Shown here in pieces: positions 51,148 to 60,850 of a stretch of DNA of 64,000 nucleotides. The stretch is from CAYPXN01 sp964470915 (GTDB lineage: Bacteria; UBA10199; JADFYH01): contig CAYYEM010000003.1 of NCBI GenBank assembly GCA_964470915.1, forward strand, positions 18,491 through 82,490. Reading direction: 5' to 3'. The first letter of the stretch is position 1, and each line of letters starts with the position of its first letter. The notes below the pieces were generated by a model that made no database searches, was not told where the DNA came from, and was given only the letters and a program-made list of their open reading frames with translations. A program made the position numbers and the translations under genes.

Positions 51148-53852
51148 GAGTTGCTTTGTAAATTAGTGAGATCTTGCTTTTCGGCAGGATAAAATTTTCC
51201 AGAAAATATTTCCATCCACTTTTTAAGTTCATTATTTGTATTTTTGCTCGAATAAATTTTCCTTCCTCTTTTACCCATTTCCTTTTCATGAGACAAAAGC
51301 AGTCCTTCATCTCTCAGCGTGTGAATAGCGTTTTTAATCAGAAATTGAGATAAAGATTCCGGATATTTTAAATCGCCCTTCAGGTAAAGGGTATTGCCGT
51401 AAGATAATATTTTTTGAATGAGAGTTTTTTCATCCCACTTTAAAAATTGAAATTGATCAAGCGCTTGAGCGCTAGTTTGATAAGATTCCACAAAGTTTGA
51501 AATGAGCTGGCTAAACTCTTTCAGTTCCTTTGTTTGGCTAATATTAATTTTGTTTTTGTCGTCTAAAGAAATAAGTTTTAAGCTTTTTAAATCTTCCAAT
51601 GATTCGGCAGATAAAGGAATTTTAATAAACTCATGAGAGAAACATTTTTGAAGCAAAGCGTATTGAGTTTTAAATTGTGATTTTGAAATGGTTTCTTGGG
51701 CTTCCACAATGATCCAGGCACCTATAGATAAATGAGCAAGGGGAGGTAAAAGAGCATTTTTATAATAATCTAAATAGGCGCGTTGATTAGCTTCAAGAAT
51801 GAAGAAATTTTCTTTTTCATCTCGATGAAACTGAAGATGCCCTTGCTTGAGATATTGATTCAGAGTTTGCTCAATTGCCTGATCAGGGTTTTGTTGCAAG
51901 GTGCTACTCAGAAGTGTTTTGTGAAGTCGAAGCGCTTTTTGATAAGAGGAAATTTTTTCTTTTAATTCAGATAGATTTTGACCTCTTTTGTTATGCGCTA
52001 GCAAGGCCGCTGCGACCAGATTGGGGGCTGTGATAACGCTTACCTTTTCAATTTCTCTGGAAATTTCATCAGCCAGATTTCTGACAGTGCTTCTTTTTTC
52101 AGAATCACTGGATTGTGCTTTAAGAGAATTCTGCTCGAGGTAATCTTTGATGGAAATAGCTTTTCCAAAGTTGACGTAGACATGACCGTATCGATGTTTG
52201 AGAAATCTCCCGACTTTTAACAAATCCCAAAAACTTTCCTTTTCTTTTTTGGCACCTTTTGATTCACGTACATGAGATTTGTCTTCGATTACTTTTTCAT
52301 AATTGATCGAGACGGGGATAAAATAAAAATCCTTTTCTTTATTTTCATAATAACAATCAAGGTATAAAGAAAGCATGCCGGTGCGTGGTTCTTCTAGCTT
52401 TCCCGTTCGAGATCGAGTGCCTTCGATAAAAAATTCTTGGAAATAGCCCTCTTTTAAAAGTGTTTTGATATAGGTTTTGAATAAAAGAGGATAGAGAGGA
52501 TCGCTTCCAAAATTCCTTCTTAGAAAGTATGCGCCTGATTTACGAAAGAGATGTCCCATCGGCCAAAAGGAGAGGTTTGCTCCTGCTGCCACCAAAGGCA
52601 TCGAAAGCTTTTGTTGGTAAAAAAGATCAGTCAATAAAAGATAATCCATGTGGGAACGGTGAGAAGGCACTAAAATTAAAGGAGAGTGTTTAGCGTAACC
52701 TTTTATTCGAGACAAACCTTCTTCATCAATCATGAGACCATCATAAATGTTTTTATAGACCCAACGTAAAATCAGATCCCAAAGATCGAGGTAGGTGTAG
52801 TTAGGGTCTGCCACGATTTCTTCGAGAATTTCTTGAGACTCAAGATAGAGAGAGTCTATAGGCTTTTTAAGTTCTGGAGCGAGCTGTAATAAATTTTGAC
52901 GTAATTTTTTGTCTTGTAAGGTGAGGTCGATCATGCTGTCTCGACTTCTCAAGGCAGGTCCAGTGACGGTAAAAATATCTTTGTAAAAATCCTGATGGAG
53001 TTGATTTCTTAAAATTCGACTTTGTTCCTCCAAGGGAAGTTCTGCATGTTTTTGGAGAAAGTTGTGAATCTCTAAACTATCACCAACCTTGGCGACAGCA
53101 TGTTTTCGATAGTTTCTAAAAAATAAAACAAGTTTACGGAATGAGCCTGGATTTTCTTTTTCACCGAAAAGAATATCGATTAACGACTTGTTTGCTTTGC
53201 CAGGTCGACGATCGTAAAGAAAATCAAGTGGAATGAGGGTGATTTTTTTATCAGCGGTTAAAGTTTTTGCATATTCTAAAATCGGTAACAGCAGATCTTC
53301 TTTCGATGTTTTCGAAGAGTTAAGCAGAATGGGTAGATTTAAAAAAACAAAAGGACTTTCTCCTTTTTGAAGGCAAGTGGAGAGCGCTTCTGTTTCAGAA
53401 AGATCTGGAAAAGATCCTTTTGTGTAAAAATTATGAAGTCGAGCAATGATTTTATATAAAAAACTTTTGATGGGCATCCACCAAAACATGTGAATTAAAT
53501 TTGCATGAGCTGCGAGAGGCAAATTTTCTTTAAGAAAAAGAGAGTTAAAAAAATTGTATTCGATTTGGCCCCAATTTCTCATCATATAGACAATTTGGCC
53601 GTCTTGAGCTGCTTGTCGAATATTTTCCAGGTCGTATTTATCGAACTGGATTTTAGAAAGCATGTTTTGGAAGAAAATCTGATGTAGGCTGTTAAATTCA
53701 CTTTGCATGGCAGAGTAATCAAGGCCGCCAGCATTCTCGATTGCTTTTTCAAAGTGCTTTGGAAATTTCTTTTGGTACAAAACAAAAAGAGGGGCGAGCA
53801 GTTTTGCTAAAAAAATCTTGATCGTTTTTTTGAAACCCCGTGAATTTTGCAT
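51144..53852 (-). CDS. plsB: glycerol-3-phosphate acyltransferase
   Basis: 902 residues, somewhat longer than E. coli PlsB. Acyltransferase motifs: LILVPSHRSHMDYLLL (HxxxxD), GANLSFWPMGHLFRKSGAYFLRR, FFIEGTRSRTGKLEEPRTGML and YFIPVSINYEKVIE. It makes lysophosphatidate, the first step in membrane lipid synthesis. The N- and C-terminal helical extensions are typical of the membrane-bound enzyme. Confidence 0.95.
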   Translation of the reverse strand: MQNSRGFKKTIKIFLAKLLAPLFVLYQKKFPKHFEKAIENAGGLDYSAMQSEFNSLHQIFFQNMLSKIQFDKYDLENIRQAAQDGQIVYMMRNWGQIEYNFFNSLFLKENLPLAAHANLIHMFWWMPIKSFLYKIIARLHNFYTKGSFPDLSETEALSTCLQKGESPFVFLNLPILLNSSKTSKEDLLLPILEYAKTLTADKKITLIPLDFLYDRRPGKANKSLIDILFGEKENPGSFRKLVLFFRNYRKHAVAKVGDSLEIHNFLQKHAELPLEEQSRILRNQLHQDFYKDIFTVTGPALRSRDSMIDLTLQDKKLRQNLLQLAPELKKPIDSLYLESQEILEEIVADPNYTYLDLWDLILRWVYKNIYDGLMIDEEGLSRIKGYAKHSPLILVPSHRSHMDYLLLTDLFYQQKLSMPLVAAGANLSFWPMGHLFRKSGAYFLRRNFGSDPLYPLLFKTYIKTLLKEGYFQEFFIEGTRSRTGKLEEPRTGMLSLYLDCYYENKEKDFYFIPVSINYEKVIEDKSHVRESKGAKKEKESFWDLLKVGRFLKHRYGHVYVNFGKAISIKDYLEQNSLKAQSSDSEKRSTVRNLADEISREIEKVSVITAPNLVAAALLAHNKRGQNLSELKEKISSYQKALRLHKTLLSSTLQQNPDQAIEQTLNQYLKQGHLQFHRDEKENFFILEANQRAYLDYYKNALLPPLAHLSIGAWIIVEAQETISKSQFKTQYALLQKCFSHEFIKIPLSAESLEDLKSLKLISLDDKNKINISQTKELKEFSQLISNFVESYQTSAQALDQFQFLKWDEKTLIQKILSYGNTLYLKGDLKYPESLSQFLIKNAIHTLRDEGLLLSHEKEMGKRGRKIYSSKNTNNELKKWMEIFSGKFYPAEKQDLTNLQSNS

Positions 53853-53870
53853 GAGGAGATTCTATCGAAA

Positions 53871-54920
53871 TTATTCGTCTATTTCCAAACTCAATTTTTT
53901 AAGTTGCAGACGTGTTCTGCGATCTTGATGGTAAATATAATAAAGCCCCACAGCAGACCAGAGCAAAACCCTTATTCTACGTAGAATTCCGATTGAAGTT
54001 CCAATGGCAGGATCTTGATGAGTGAGCATGAAAATTCCAGCATAGGCTCCCTCCATCACACCTACGGAACCAGGAATAAATACAAAAATGAGGTTGATGA
54101 TTACGGTGACTGAAGCGAGAAGATAGGCTGAAATGAAATCCATTGAAAAGCCGAGATAGTAAGCCGCTAAATATATTTCCAAGACACCTAAAATTCTGCA
54201 GATCATTTGTAGATTGAGGGCAAAGTAAAAGCCTTTTTTATTATGTTGGTAGAAATCAGTAATATAACGATCGATTTCTTTTAATTTTTGTAGTGTTTCT
54301 TCGGGCCAATTTTTTTTGATTTTCAGTTTAATGAGGCATTCTACTAAAAACTGAAAGACTCCTTCATGTTGGCGTTTGTACCAATAGTAGGTCATCCAAA
54401 AAATAAAGAGAAGTGAGAGGGGAAAGCCAATTTGCAAGGGGCGTGGAAGATCAAATTTTATAAAAGCAATGAGTATGCCGATCAACATGAAGACAACAAG
54501 TGCGATGGAATTCAAAGTGCGATCTACAACTACGCTTGCAGTACTTTCAGCGACAGGGATATCTTTTTTCATCAAAAAGATGCGAACAGGATCCCCCCCT
54601 CCAAAACCTAAAGGGTTCATTGTATTGACAGCTTCTCCAGTGGTTTTCAACATGAAGAGTCGCCAAAACTTCATTTGATAGTGATGGCCTTTTAAAAAAG
54701 CATTCCAGCTAAAGGTAAAAAAGATAAAAGTAAAAAAGGATATGGAAAGAAAGGGGATGAAATTCCATCCTAACTTTTTAAGATAATCTAGAATGAGTTC
54801 TGTACCAATATGCTGAATAAGCCAGATTAAGAGCAGCACTCCACCAGCTAAGAGAAGGTAACTGATCCAAAGGGAGTGTTTAATAAATTTGTTTGGCTTT
54901 TTTTGAGTTATATTCGTCAT
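53871..54920 (-). CDS. flippase-like membrane protein (LPG synthase TM/UPF0104 family)
   Basis: 349 residues, about eight helices. Family blocks TGEAVNTMNPLGFGGGDPVRIFLMKK, VVVDRTLN and FVFIPGSVGVMEGAYAGIF match the YbhN/AglD-type flippase-like domain. No aminoacyl-transferase part. It starts 137 nt from the divergent 55058 gene and precedes plsB on the minus strand, suggesting a membrane lipid role. Confidence 0.88.
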   Translation of the reverse strand: MTNITQKKPNKFIKHSLWISYLLLAGGVLLLIWLIQHIGTELILDYLKKLGWNFIPFLSISFFTFIFFTFSWNAFLKGHHYQMKFWRLFMLKTTGEAVNTMNPLGFGGGDPVRIFLMKKDIPVAESTASVVVDRTLNSIALVVFMLIGILIAFIKFDLPRPLQIGFPLSLLFIFWMTYYWYKRQHEGVFQFLVECLIKLKIKKNWPEETLQKLKEIDRYITDFYQHNKKGFYFALNLQMICRILGVLEIYLAAYYLGFSMDFISAYLLASVTVIINLIFVFIPGSVGVMEGAYAGIFMLTHQDPAIGTSIGILRRIRVLLWSAVGLYYIYHQDRRTRLQLKKLSLEIDE

Positions 54921-55057
54921 GATAAAGGTGCGCTAAGCTAGCAGAATTAATGAAGAATGTAAAAAGAATATTTACCATTGACGCTCAGCAAGTCATTGTT
55001 TATAAAAGGGAAATTTTGCGAGTCTAACTAGTTAATAACATTCAAGAAAGTGAATTC

Positions 55058-56485
55058 ATGGTTTCTCAAGCGGTCATTCTTGCTGCCGGAAATGGAAGTC
55101 GGCTAAAGCGTTCTCAGGACGATGTTCCCAAGCCTCTTCGTAAAGTTTGTGGCCTGACTCTGATTAAAAGAGCCATTTTAAATCTGAAGCTATCAGGTAT
55201 TTCTGAAGTGTTGATTGTAGTGGGGTATAAAGGCGATGAAATTGTAGAGTCTCTTCAGAATGATTCTTCTATAGGGGTTAAACTGCAATTTATTTATAAC
55301 CCTGATTATCAAAAATCAAATGGTCTGTCTCTTTTAGCTGCCAAACCTTATTTGAAAAATGAATTTTTGTTTTTGATGGCGGATCATATCTTCGATCGTC
55401 GAGCCATTGAAAAAATACTTCATGCTCCTTTTGAAGAGGACACTTGTCTTTTAGGAGTTGATTATAATTTAAATGAAATTTTTGATTTAGAAGATGCCAC
55501 AAAAGTGAATGTTCAATCCGGAAAAGTGGCTTCTATTGGAAAAGAAATTAAAGATTACAACGCATTTGATACTGGAATTTTTAGAACTAAGCCTGCTTTT
55601 GTTGAATTAATTGAAAAAATTTATCAATCAAAAGGGGATGTTTCTATTTCTGAAGGAGTGAGAGCTTTAATTCTAGAACAAAAAATGGGGACTTGTGATA
55701 TTTCTGAATTTTTCTGGCAGGATGTTGATACCCCTCAAGCCTTGCATTACGCAGAAAACTTTTTATTTAAACAACTGCGAAAACCTACCGATGGTTGGAT
55801 TTCTCAAAACATTAATCGACGTATTTCGCTCAACATTACCCGTTTTTTGATTCGCACCAATCTTTCAGCTAATCATGTGACTGGGCTTGTCACCTTGATA
55901 GGCGTTTTATCGGGCTATTTTGTTGCAAAAGCCCATTATTGGGAAGTAGCTCTCGGTGGGGTTTTGTTTAACTTGGCTTCGGTATTAGATGGTTGTGATG
56001 GTGAAGTTTCAAAGTTAAAACTTTCTCAATCTAAAATGGGAGAATGGTTAGATACAGTAGGTGATAATTTAACTTATCTTTCTTTTTTCTTGGGAGTGAT
56101 GGTGGGTGCTTATCGTCAGACTCATTCTCACTGGATTATGTTAGAATCTTGGATGGTTGCCTTTGGAATTCTCATGACTCTCCTGGTTTTATTTTATTAT
56201 CTCTTAAGACATACCTCTTCAGGATCTTTGTTAGCAGTAGAGAAAGAAGTTAAGAGAGAGAGTAAAAAGTCCGGTGGAAATATTTTCCTGAAAAATTTAA
56301 GTAAAATTCAGTTTATGATGAAACGAGATTTCTTTGCTCTTTTCTTCATGACTTTGTGTTTGTTGAATCAACTTCCTCTCATTTTGCATCTTGCTTTAAT
56401 CGGATCTAATTTAACCTGGATTGTTGTTTTGGCGATGAAACGACAAGCCTTAAAAGTAAATACTGCAGATGTTTTAAGTCATTGA
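55058..56485 (+). CDS. nucleotidyltransferase/CDP-alcohol phosphotransferase fusion
   Basis: 475 residues. N-domain (1-235) is a sugar-phosphate-type nucleotidyltransferase: VILAAGNGSRLKRSQDDVPKPL, then LMADHIF. The C-domain (about 250-470) is a membrane CDP-alcohol phosphatidyltransferase: Asp311-GCDG-EVSK, then GEWLDTVGD, close to D-x2-DG-x2-AR-x8-G-x3-D-x3-D with Ser-Lys for Ala-Arg. The same fusion occurs in inositol-phosphate cytidylyltransferase/di-myo-inositol phosphate synthases. It may make a CDP-activated polyol and transfer it to a lipid or alcohol. Followed by a radical SAM gene. Confidence 0.88.
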   Translation: MVSQAVILAAGNGSRLKRSQDDVPKPLRKVCGLTLIKRAILNLKLSGISEVLIVVGYKGDEIVESLQNDSSIGVKLQFIYNPDYQKSNGLSLLAAKPYLKNEFLFLMADHIFDRRAIEKILHAPFEEDTCLLGVDYNLNEIFDLEDATKVNVQSGKVASIGKEIKDYNAFDTGIFRTKPAFVELIEKIYQSKGDVSISEGVRALILEQKMGTCDISEFFWQDVDTPQALHYAENFLFKQLRKPTDGWISQNINRRISLNITRFLIRTNLSANHVTGLVTLIGVLSGYFVAKAHYWEVALGGVLFNLASVLDGCDGEVSKLKLSQSKMGEWLDTVGDNLTYLSFFLGVMVGAYRQTHSHWIMLESWMVAFGILMTLLVLFYYLLRHTSSGSLLAVEKEVKRESKKSGGNIFLKNLSKIQFMMKRDFFALFFMTLCLLNQLPLILHLALIGSNLTWIVVLAMKRQALKVNTADVLSH

Positions 56486-56487
56486 TC

Positions 56488-57426
56488 ATGCCCACTCCAT
56501 TTTTACAAAGAATTCAATATTCTCCTTGGTTTACCCAGCTGGTGGTAATTCGTAAATGTAACTTGAGTTGTGCTTACTGTAATGAGTTTGACAAAACTTC
56601 AGATCCAGTCCCTCTCCAAATTCTCAAACAAAGAGCAGCCAAGCTAAAAGATTTGGGTGCTTTCTCCATCAATCTGACTGGGGGTGAGCCGACAATGCAC
56701 CCTGATTTGCCCGAGTTGATTCGTTATTGTCGCTATGAATTGAAATTTTTAAAAACGACCATGATTTCGAATGGCTTTTATCTCACTCCGGAATTGATTC
56801 AGAAATTAAATGAAGCCGGTTTGCAGGACATGCAAATTTCTATCGATGGAGTAAAGCCGAATGAGGTTACCGTTAAGGTCTTGGATGCACTTAAAAAGAG
56901 ACTGGGCTATTTGAAAGAACACGCAAAATTTAATGTAGTAGTATCAGGAGTGGTGGGATCTTGTCCTCCAGAAGAATCTTTTGAAGTGATTCAATATGCA
57001 AAGAACATGGGTTTTAAGCCTCGTGTATTGATTATTCACGATCATGATGGTCAGGTGAAGTTGAATGCGGAGCAATTAGCTGTTTATAAGCGAATTAAAA
57101 AACTCATCCCTAAAAGTTTTCCAGAATTTACCGATTATAAAGATCAAATGATCGAGCAAGGTGAAGCTCCTTTTAAGTGTCGTGCAGGCAGCCGCTATTT
57201 ATATGTAGATGAAAATGGAGTCGTGAGTTGGTGCTCGCAAACTCGCGATGCTTTTAAAAAAGATTTAATGGATTACACTTTTGAGGATTTAAAGCGCGAG
57301 TTTTATAGTTATAAGTCCTGCCAAGATCGTTGCACCCTGGGTTGTGTAAGAGCAGCGAGTTCAGTAGATAATTGGAGAAGTCAGGATGAACCTGTTTTAA
57401 ATACACCAATTTCTTCTATAGGATGA
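56488..57426 (+). CDS. radical SAM protein
   Basis: 312 residues. RKCNLSCAYCNEF gives the iron-sulfur CxxxCxxC (Cys24, Cys28, Cys31), followed by NLTGGEPTMHPDL, the GGE motif. The C-terminus has further Cys residues (FKCRAGSRYLYVDENGVVSWCSQ, SCQDRCTLGCVRA) like a SPASM/twitch auxiliary cluster. ATG 56488 is used; the frame is open to a TTG at 56482 overlapping the previous stop. Substrate unknown, but coupling to the CDP-alcohol gene suggests modification of a lipid or its head group. Confidence 0.88.
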   Translation: MPTPFLQRIQYSPWFTQLVVIRKCNLSCAYCNEFDKTSDPVPLQILKQRAAKLKDLGAFSINLTGGEPTMHPDLPELIRYCRYELKFLKTTMISNGFYLTPELIQKLNEAGLQDMQISIDGVKPNEVTVKVLDALKKRLGYLKEHAKFNVVVSGVVGSCPPEESFEVIQYAKNMGFKPRVLIIHDHDGQVKLNAEQLAVYKRIKKLIPKSFPEFTDYKDQMIEQGEAPFKCRAGSRYLYVDENGVVSWCSQTRDAFKKDLMDYTFEDLKREFYSYKSCQDRCTLGCVRAASSVDNWRSQDEPVLNTPISSIG

Positions 57427-57508
57427 ATCCAATAGAAAACTGGACAAAATTCCAAAAATTTGATTTGAGGTTGAACTTGTTCTTTTTAAAGGTTTTTAAG
57501 AAAGCTCC

Positions 57509-57586
57509 AGCTACAAGGCGTCCATGGGGAGCGACCGGAATGTACTGAGTTGTACATGAGGATTGCGCTCGAGGTGGAAATTGTAG
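57509..57586 (+). repeat. dispersed element 5' of tRNA-Leu
   Basis: AGCTACAAGGC, GGGGAGCGACC, the palindrome ATGTAC-N6-GTACAT (57540-57557) and GGATTGCGCTCG. Same layout and orientation as 35133-35216. The rest of 57427-57617 is AT-rich. Confidence 0.5.
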
Positions 57587-57617
57587 GGGATGGGTTTTCT
57601 TGAAAGCCGTGGAAAAA

Positions 57618-57701
57618 GCCGGCGTGGTGAAACTGGTAGACACGCACGACTCAAAATCGTGTGGGCTCACGCCCATGACGGTTCGATTCCGTCCGCCGGC
57701 A
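57618..57701 (+). tRNA. tRNA-Leu (CAA)
   Basis: Acceptor GCCGGCG/CGCCGGC, anticodon stem CACGA/TCGTG with loop CTCAAAA (anticodon CAA), long variable arm TGGGCTCACGCCCA, T-arm GACGGTTCGATTCCGTC. CCA not encoded. Confidence 0.95.
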
Positions 57702-57726
57702 CATTGGTTTAAATAAATGTAAAATC

Positions 57727-58839
57727 TTGGGGATAAAAGTCCTTTGGGAGCATCCGTTTACACTCAGATTGTTTAACTTTTTTAAAAAAAACCTACCGAA
57801 TTTTTTTCTTTTATTTTTATCCATTCTTTTTTGTTTAGTTGCTCTAGAAATTTACCTGCATTTTGCGCCTCTAAAAGCAAAACAGAGCAGAGAGTTATGG
57901 GTAGAAAATCTTGAATTTTATTACCAAGTTCATTTGAATTCTGATTATTTTAGGGACGACGAGTTTAAAATTGAAAAAGCTTCCAATGTGTATCGTATTT
58001 TTCTAATCGGGGATTCTTTTGTTTACGGTGCTGGAGTAGACGATGATGAAACGATCGATAAGTTACTTGAAAAAAAGTTGAATTCTCGAAATTTACCCTA
58101 TCGGTATGAAGTTTTTAATTTAGGTATTATAGGAATTGACCTACCTCAATATTACAAGTTGGCAAAACAGTTTAAAAAATACCATCCCGACGCAGTGATC
58201 GTATCTTTTTACGTAGATAATGATGTGCGTGCCGATGAGTGGAAACATCGTTTTTATTTTATCGATTGGTTTAAATCGATGAAAGAACTTGTGGATGTTT
58301 TTTTATGGAAAAAAGGTGTTAGAGATTGCTTTTTTCAGGATATTAAAAAATACAGAGATAGTTCAAACCAGGAATATATCCGTTTAGCTTGTGAAGGAAA
58401 AATTAATCCGCATTTGTTTAACAGAGGGCATATTCCCGACCAGTATTTACATTATCAAAAGTTGGCAAAAATTTTTAGAGAAGATCATTATACGTCCAGT
58501 TTTTTGCTCGGGATTCAAAAACTTTTTTTTCCAACCCCTGTGTTGATACTGATACAGCCTTCAAAATATCAGGTTTCTTCGGAATATTTTAAGTATTTAA
58601 AACCCCTTGGTTTTAACTTTCCTAATGGGAAACTTTTGGGTAGAGAAATGCAGGATGTAGTTTTAGAGTGGGCAAATAAAAAATCAGTAAATGCATTAGA
58701 TGTTTTGCCTGCAATGCAAGCTGCGACTGACAAGCATTTTTATTATCAAATCGATGATCATTATAATAGCGAAGGGAACGATTTTATGGCTACATTGTTG
58801 GCAAATTATATTGAAAACAATTGGGACAATCGTAAATAA
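57727..58839 (+). CDS. membrane-anchored SGNH hydrolase-like protein
   Basis: 370 residues. N-terminal anchor helix (FFLLFLSILFCLVALEIYL), then an SGNH fold: IFLIGDSFVYGAGVDDDETI (Ser in GDSF), HPDAVIVSFYVDNDVR, and IDDHYNSEGNDFMA near the end with the Asp/His pair. A likely extracytoplasmic esterase or acetyl-transfer enzyme on a polysaccharide. Start TTG 57727 is uncertain. It lies 6 nt before the carbamoyltransferase; a second SGNH protein closes the same cluster at 61458. Confidence 0.8.
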   Translation: MGIKVLWEHPFTLRLFNFFKKNLPNFFLLFLSILFCLVALEIYLHFAPLKAKQSRELWVENLEFYYQVHLNSDYFRDDEFKIEKASNVYRIFLIGDSFVYGAGVDDDETIDKLLEKKLNSRNLPYRYEVFNLGIIGIDLPQYYKLAKQFKKYHPDAVIVSFYVDNDVRADEWKHRFYFIDWFKSMKELVDVFLWKKGVRDCFFQDIKKYRDSSNQEYIRLACEGKINPHLFNRGHIPDQYLHYQKLAKIFREDHYTSSFLLGIQKLFFPTPVLILIQPSKYQVSSEYFKYLKPLGFNFPNGKLLGREMQDVVLEWANKKSVNALDVLPAMQAATDKHFYYQIDDHYNSEGNDFMATLLANYIENNWDNRK

Positions 58840-58845
58840 GTTATT

Positions 58846-60684
58846 ATGTATATTTTGGGAATATCCTGTTTCTATCATGATTCCGCTGCTGCTTTGATTA
58901 AAGATGGCGAAATTATAGCGGCTGCTCAAGAAGAACGTTTTACGCGCAAAAAACATGATGCTGGCTTTCCAGAACAGGCCATTCGATATTGTTTGAGTGA
59001 AGCCAAAATCTCTCTGCGCGAAGTGAGCGAGGTCGTTTTTTACGACAAGCCTTTGGTGAAATTTGAGCGACTTCTTTCGACTTATTTAGCGTATGCTCCT
59101 AAAGGCTTTTTTTCTTTTATTGCTGCAATGCCGGTATGGTTGAAAGAAAAGCTTTTTATCAAAAGTGTGATTAAAACATCACTTGCTCAAATTGGAAAAT
59201 GTAAAAAGTCAGAAATTCCTCCTTTGCTCTTCGCAGAACATCATCAGTCTCATGCAGCGTCTGCTTTTTTTCCAAGTCCCTTTGAAAAAGCGGCAGTACT
59301 TTGCCTCGATGGTGTAGGGGAGTGGGCCACAACCTCAGTGTGGTTAGGGGAAGAAAATAAACTGACACCTGTTTGGGAAATTGATTTCCCACATTCTTTG
59401 GGTCTGCTTTATTCCGCTTTTACTTATTACACCGGTTTTAAAGTGAATTCAGGGGAATACAAGTTGATGGGGCTTGCTCCATACGGTGAGCCTAAATATG
59501 TAGATTTGATATTAAATCATCTCATTGATTTAAAAGAAGATGGAAGCTTTCATCTAAACATGGAGTACTTCAATTATGCGACGGGTCTGACGATGACCAA
59601 TCGCAAGTTCGATCTTTTATTCGAAGGGCCGCCTCGCAAAGCCGAATCACAAATTACCCAGAGAGAAATGGATTTGGCACGATCGATTCAGGTAGTCACT
59701 GAAGAAGTGGTATTGCGTTTGGCCAAATCTATTCACAAAGAGTTGGGAGTGGAGAATCTTTGCTTGGCAGGAGGCGTGGCTCTGAATTGTGTCGCCAATG
59801 GACGTATCTTAAGAGAAGGGCCTTTTAAAGAAATTTGGATTCAACCTGCAGCAGGAGATGCAGGTGGGGCCTTGGGCGCGGCTTTGTCAGCCTGGTATGA
59901 ACATCATGAAAAGCCTCGTGTGGTGAATTCGAAAGATTCCATGAAGGGCTCTTATGTAGGTCCTCGATTTTCGAATGATCAAATACAGCTCGCTCTCGAC
60001 CATTTGGGTGCCCAATATGATAAACTTGAAGATTCAGACTTGCTTCCTAAGCTTGCGAAAGTTTTAGCAGAAGGAAGTGTGGTGGGATGGTTTCAAGGAA
60101 GAATGGAGTTTGGTCCTAGAGCTTTGGGAGGAAGATCGATTATTGGAGATCCTAGAAATACCAAGATGCAATCGGTGATGAATTTAAAAATCAAATATCG
60201 AGAATCGTTTAGACCTTTTGCGCCTTCAGTTGCAGCCGATAAAGTATCAGAATATTTTGAGCTCGATCGACCTAGCCCTTACATGCTGATTGTGGCTCCT
60301 GTAAAAGAAAGTCTTCGATTAAAAATGACTGCAGAGCAGGAAAAACTATTTGGAATCGATAAATTGAATGTGCCACGTTCAAGTCTTCCTGCGATTACTC
60401 ATGTAGATTATTCTGCTCGGATTCAAACGATTCATCCAGAAACAAATCCTCGTTTCTACAATTTGATTAAGGAATTTGAAAAACAAACAAATTGTGCAGT
60501 TTTGGTAAATACTTCCTTTAATGTAAGAGGAGAGCCAATTGTTTGTAGTCCTGAAGATGCTTTTCGATGTTTTATGCGGACTGAAATGGATTATTTAGTG
60601 TTAGAAAACTTTATTTTAGCAAAAAAAGATCAAGCAGCTCTTGAGAAAGATGAAGAATGGATGAAGGAGTTTGAGTTGGATTAG
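58846..60684 (+). CDS. NodU/CmcH-type O-carbamoyltransferase
   Basis: 612 residues. YILGISCFYHDSAAALIKDGEIIAAAQEERFTRKKHD is the family start; AEHHQSHAASAFFPSPF and LCLAGGVALNCVANGRI follow, with GWFQGRMEFGPRALGGRSIIGDPR and VLVNTSFNVRGEPIV at the C-terminus. It transfers carbamoyl from carbamoyl phosphate to a hydroxyl via carbamoyladenylate. Acts with SxtJ, DUF5989 and SGNH proteins encoded around it, probably on a surface glycan or secreted metabolite. Confidence 0.95.
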   Translation: MYILGISCFYHDSAAALIKDGEIIAAAQEERFTRKKHDAGFPEQAIRYCLSEAKISLREVSEVVFYDKPLVKFERLLSTYLAYAPKGFFSFIAAMPVWLKEKLFIKSVIKTSLAQIGKCKKSEIPPLLFAEHHQSHAASAFFPSPFEKAAVLCLDGVGEWATTSVWLGEENKLTPVWEIDFPHSLGLLYSAFTYYTGFKVNSGEYKLMGLAPYGEPKYVDLILNHLIDLKEDGSFHLNMEYFNYATGLTMTNRKFDLLFEGPPRKAESQITQREMDLARSIQVVTEEVVLRLAKSIHKELGVENLCLAGGVALNCVANGRILREGPFKEIWIQPAAGDAGGALGAALSAWYEHHEKPRVVNSKDSMKGSYVGPRFSNDQIQLALDHLGAQYDKLEDSDLLPKLAKVLAEGSVVGWFQGRMEFGPRALGGRSIIGDPRNTKMQSVMNLKIKYRESFRPFAPSVAADKVSEYFELDRPSPYMLIVAPVKESLRLKMTAEQEKLFGIDKLNVPRSSLPAITHVDYSARIQTIHPETNPRFYNLIKEFEKQTNCAVLVNTSFNVRGEPIVCSPEDAFRCFMRTEMDYLVLENFILAKKDQAALEKDEEWMKEFELD

Positions 60685-60850
60685 TTGTAACATAGATCAG
60701 AATTCCTTCCGTGATCGCAAGATTCGGCGTTAGGAATGGTTTTTTTAAAAAAAACTAAAGATCTGACTTGTTTCAATAGATAGGTTCGGCTCAGATTGCG
60801 CGCACTCCAGGAATGCTGATCTAAGTTAAGATGAGTTTTATGATTAGTTT

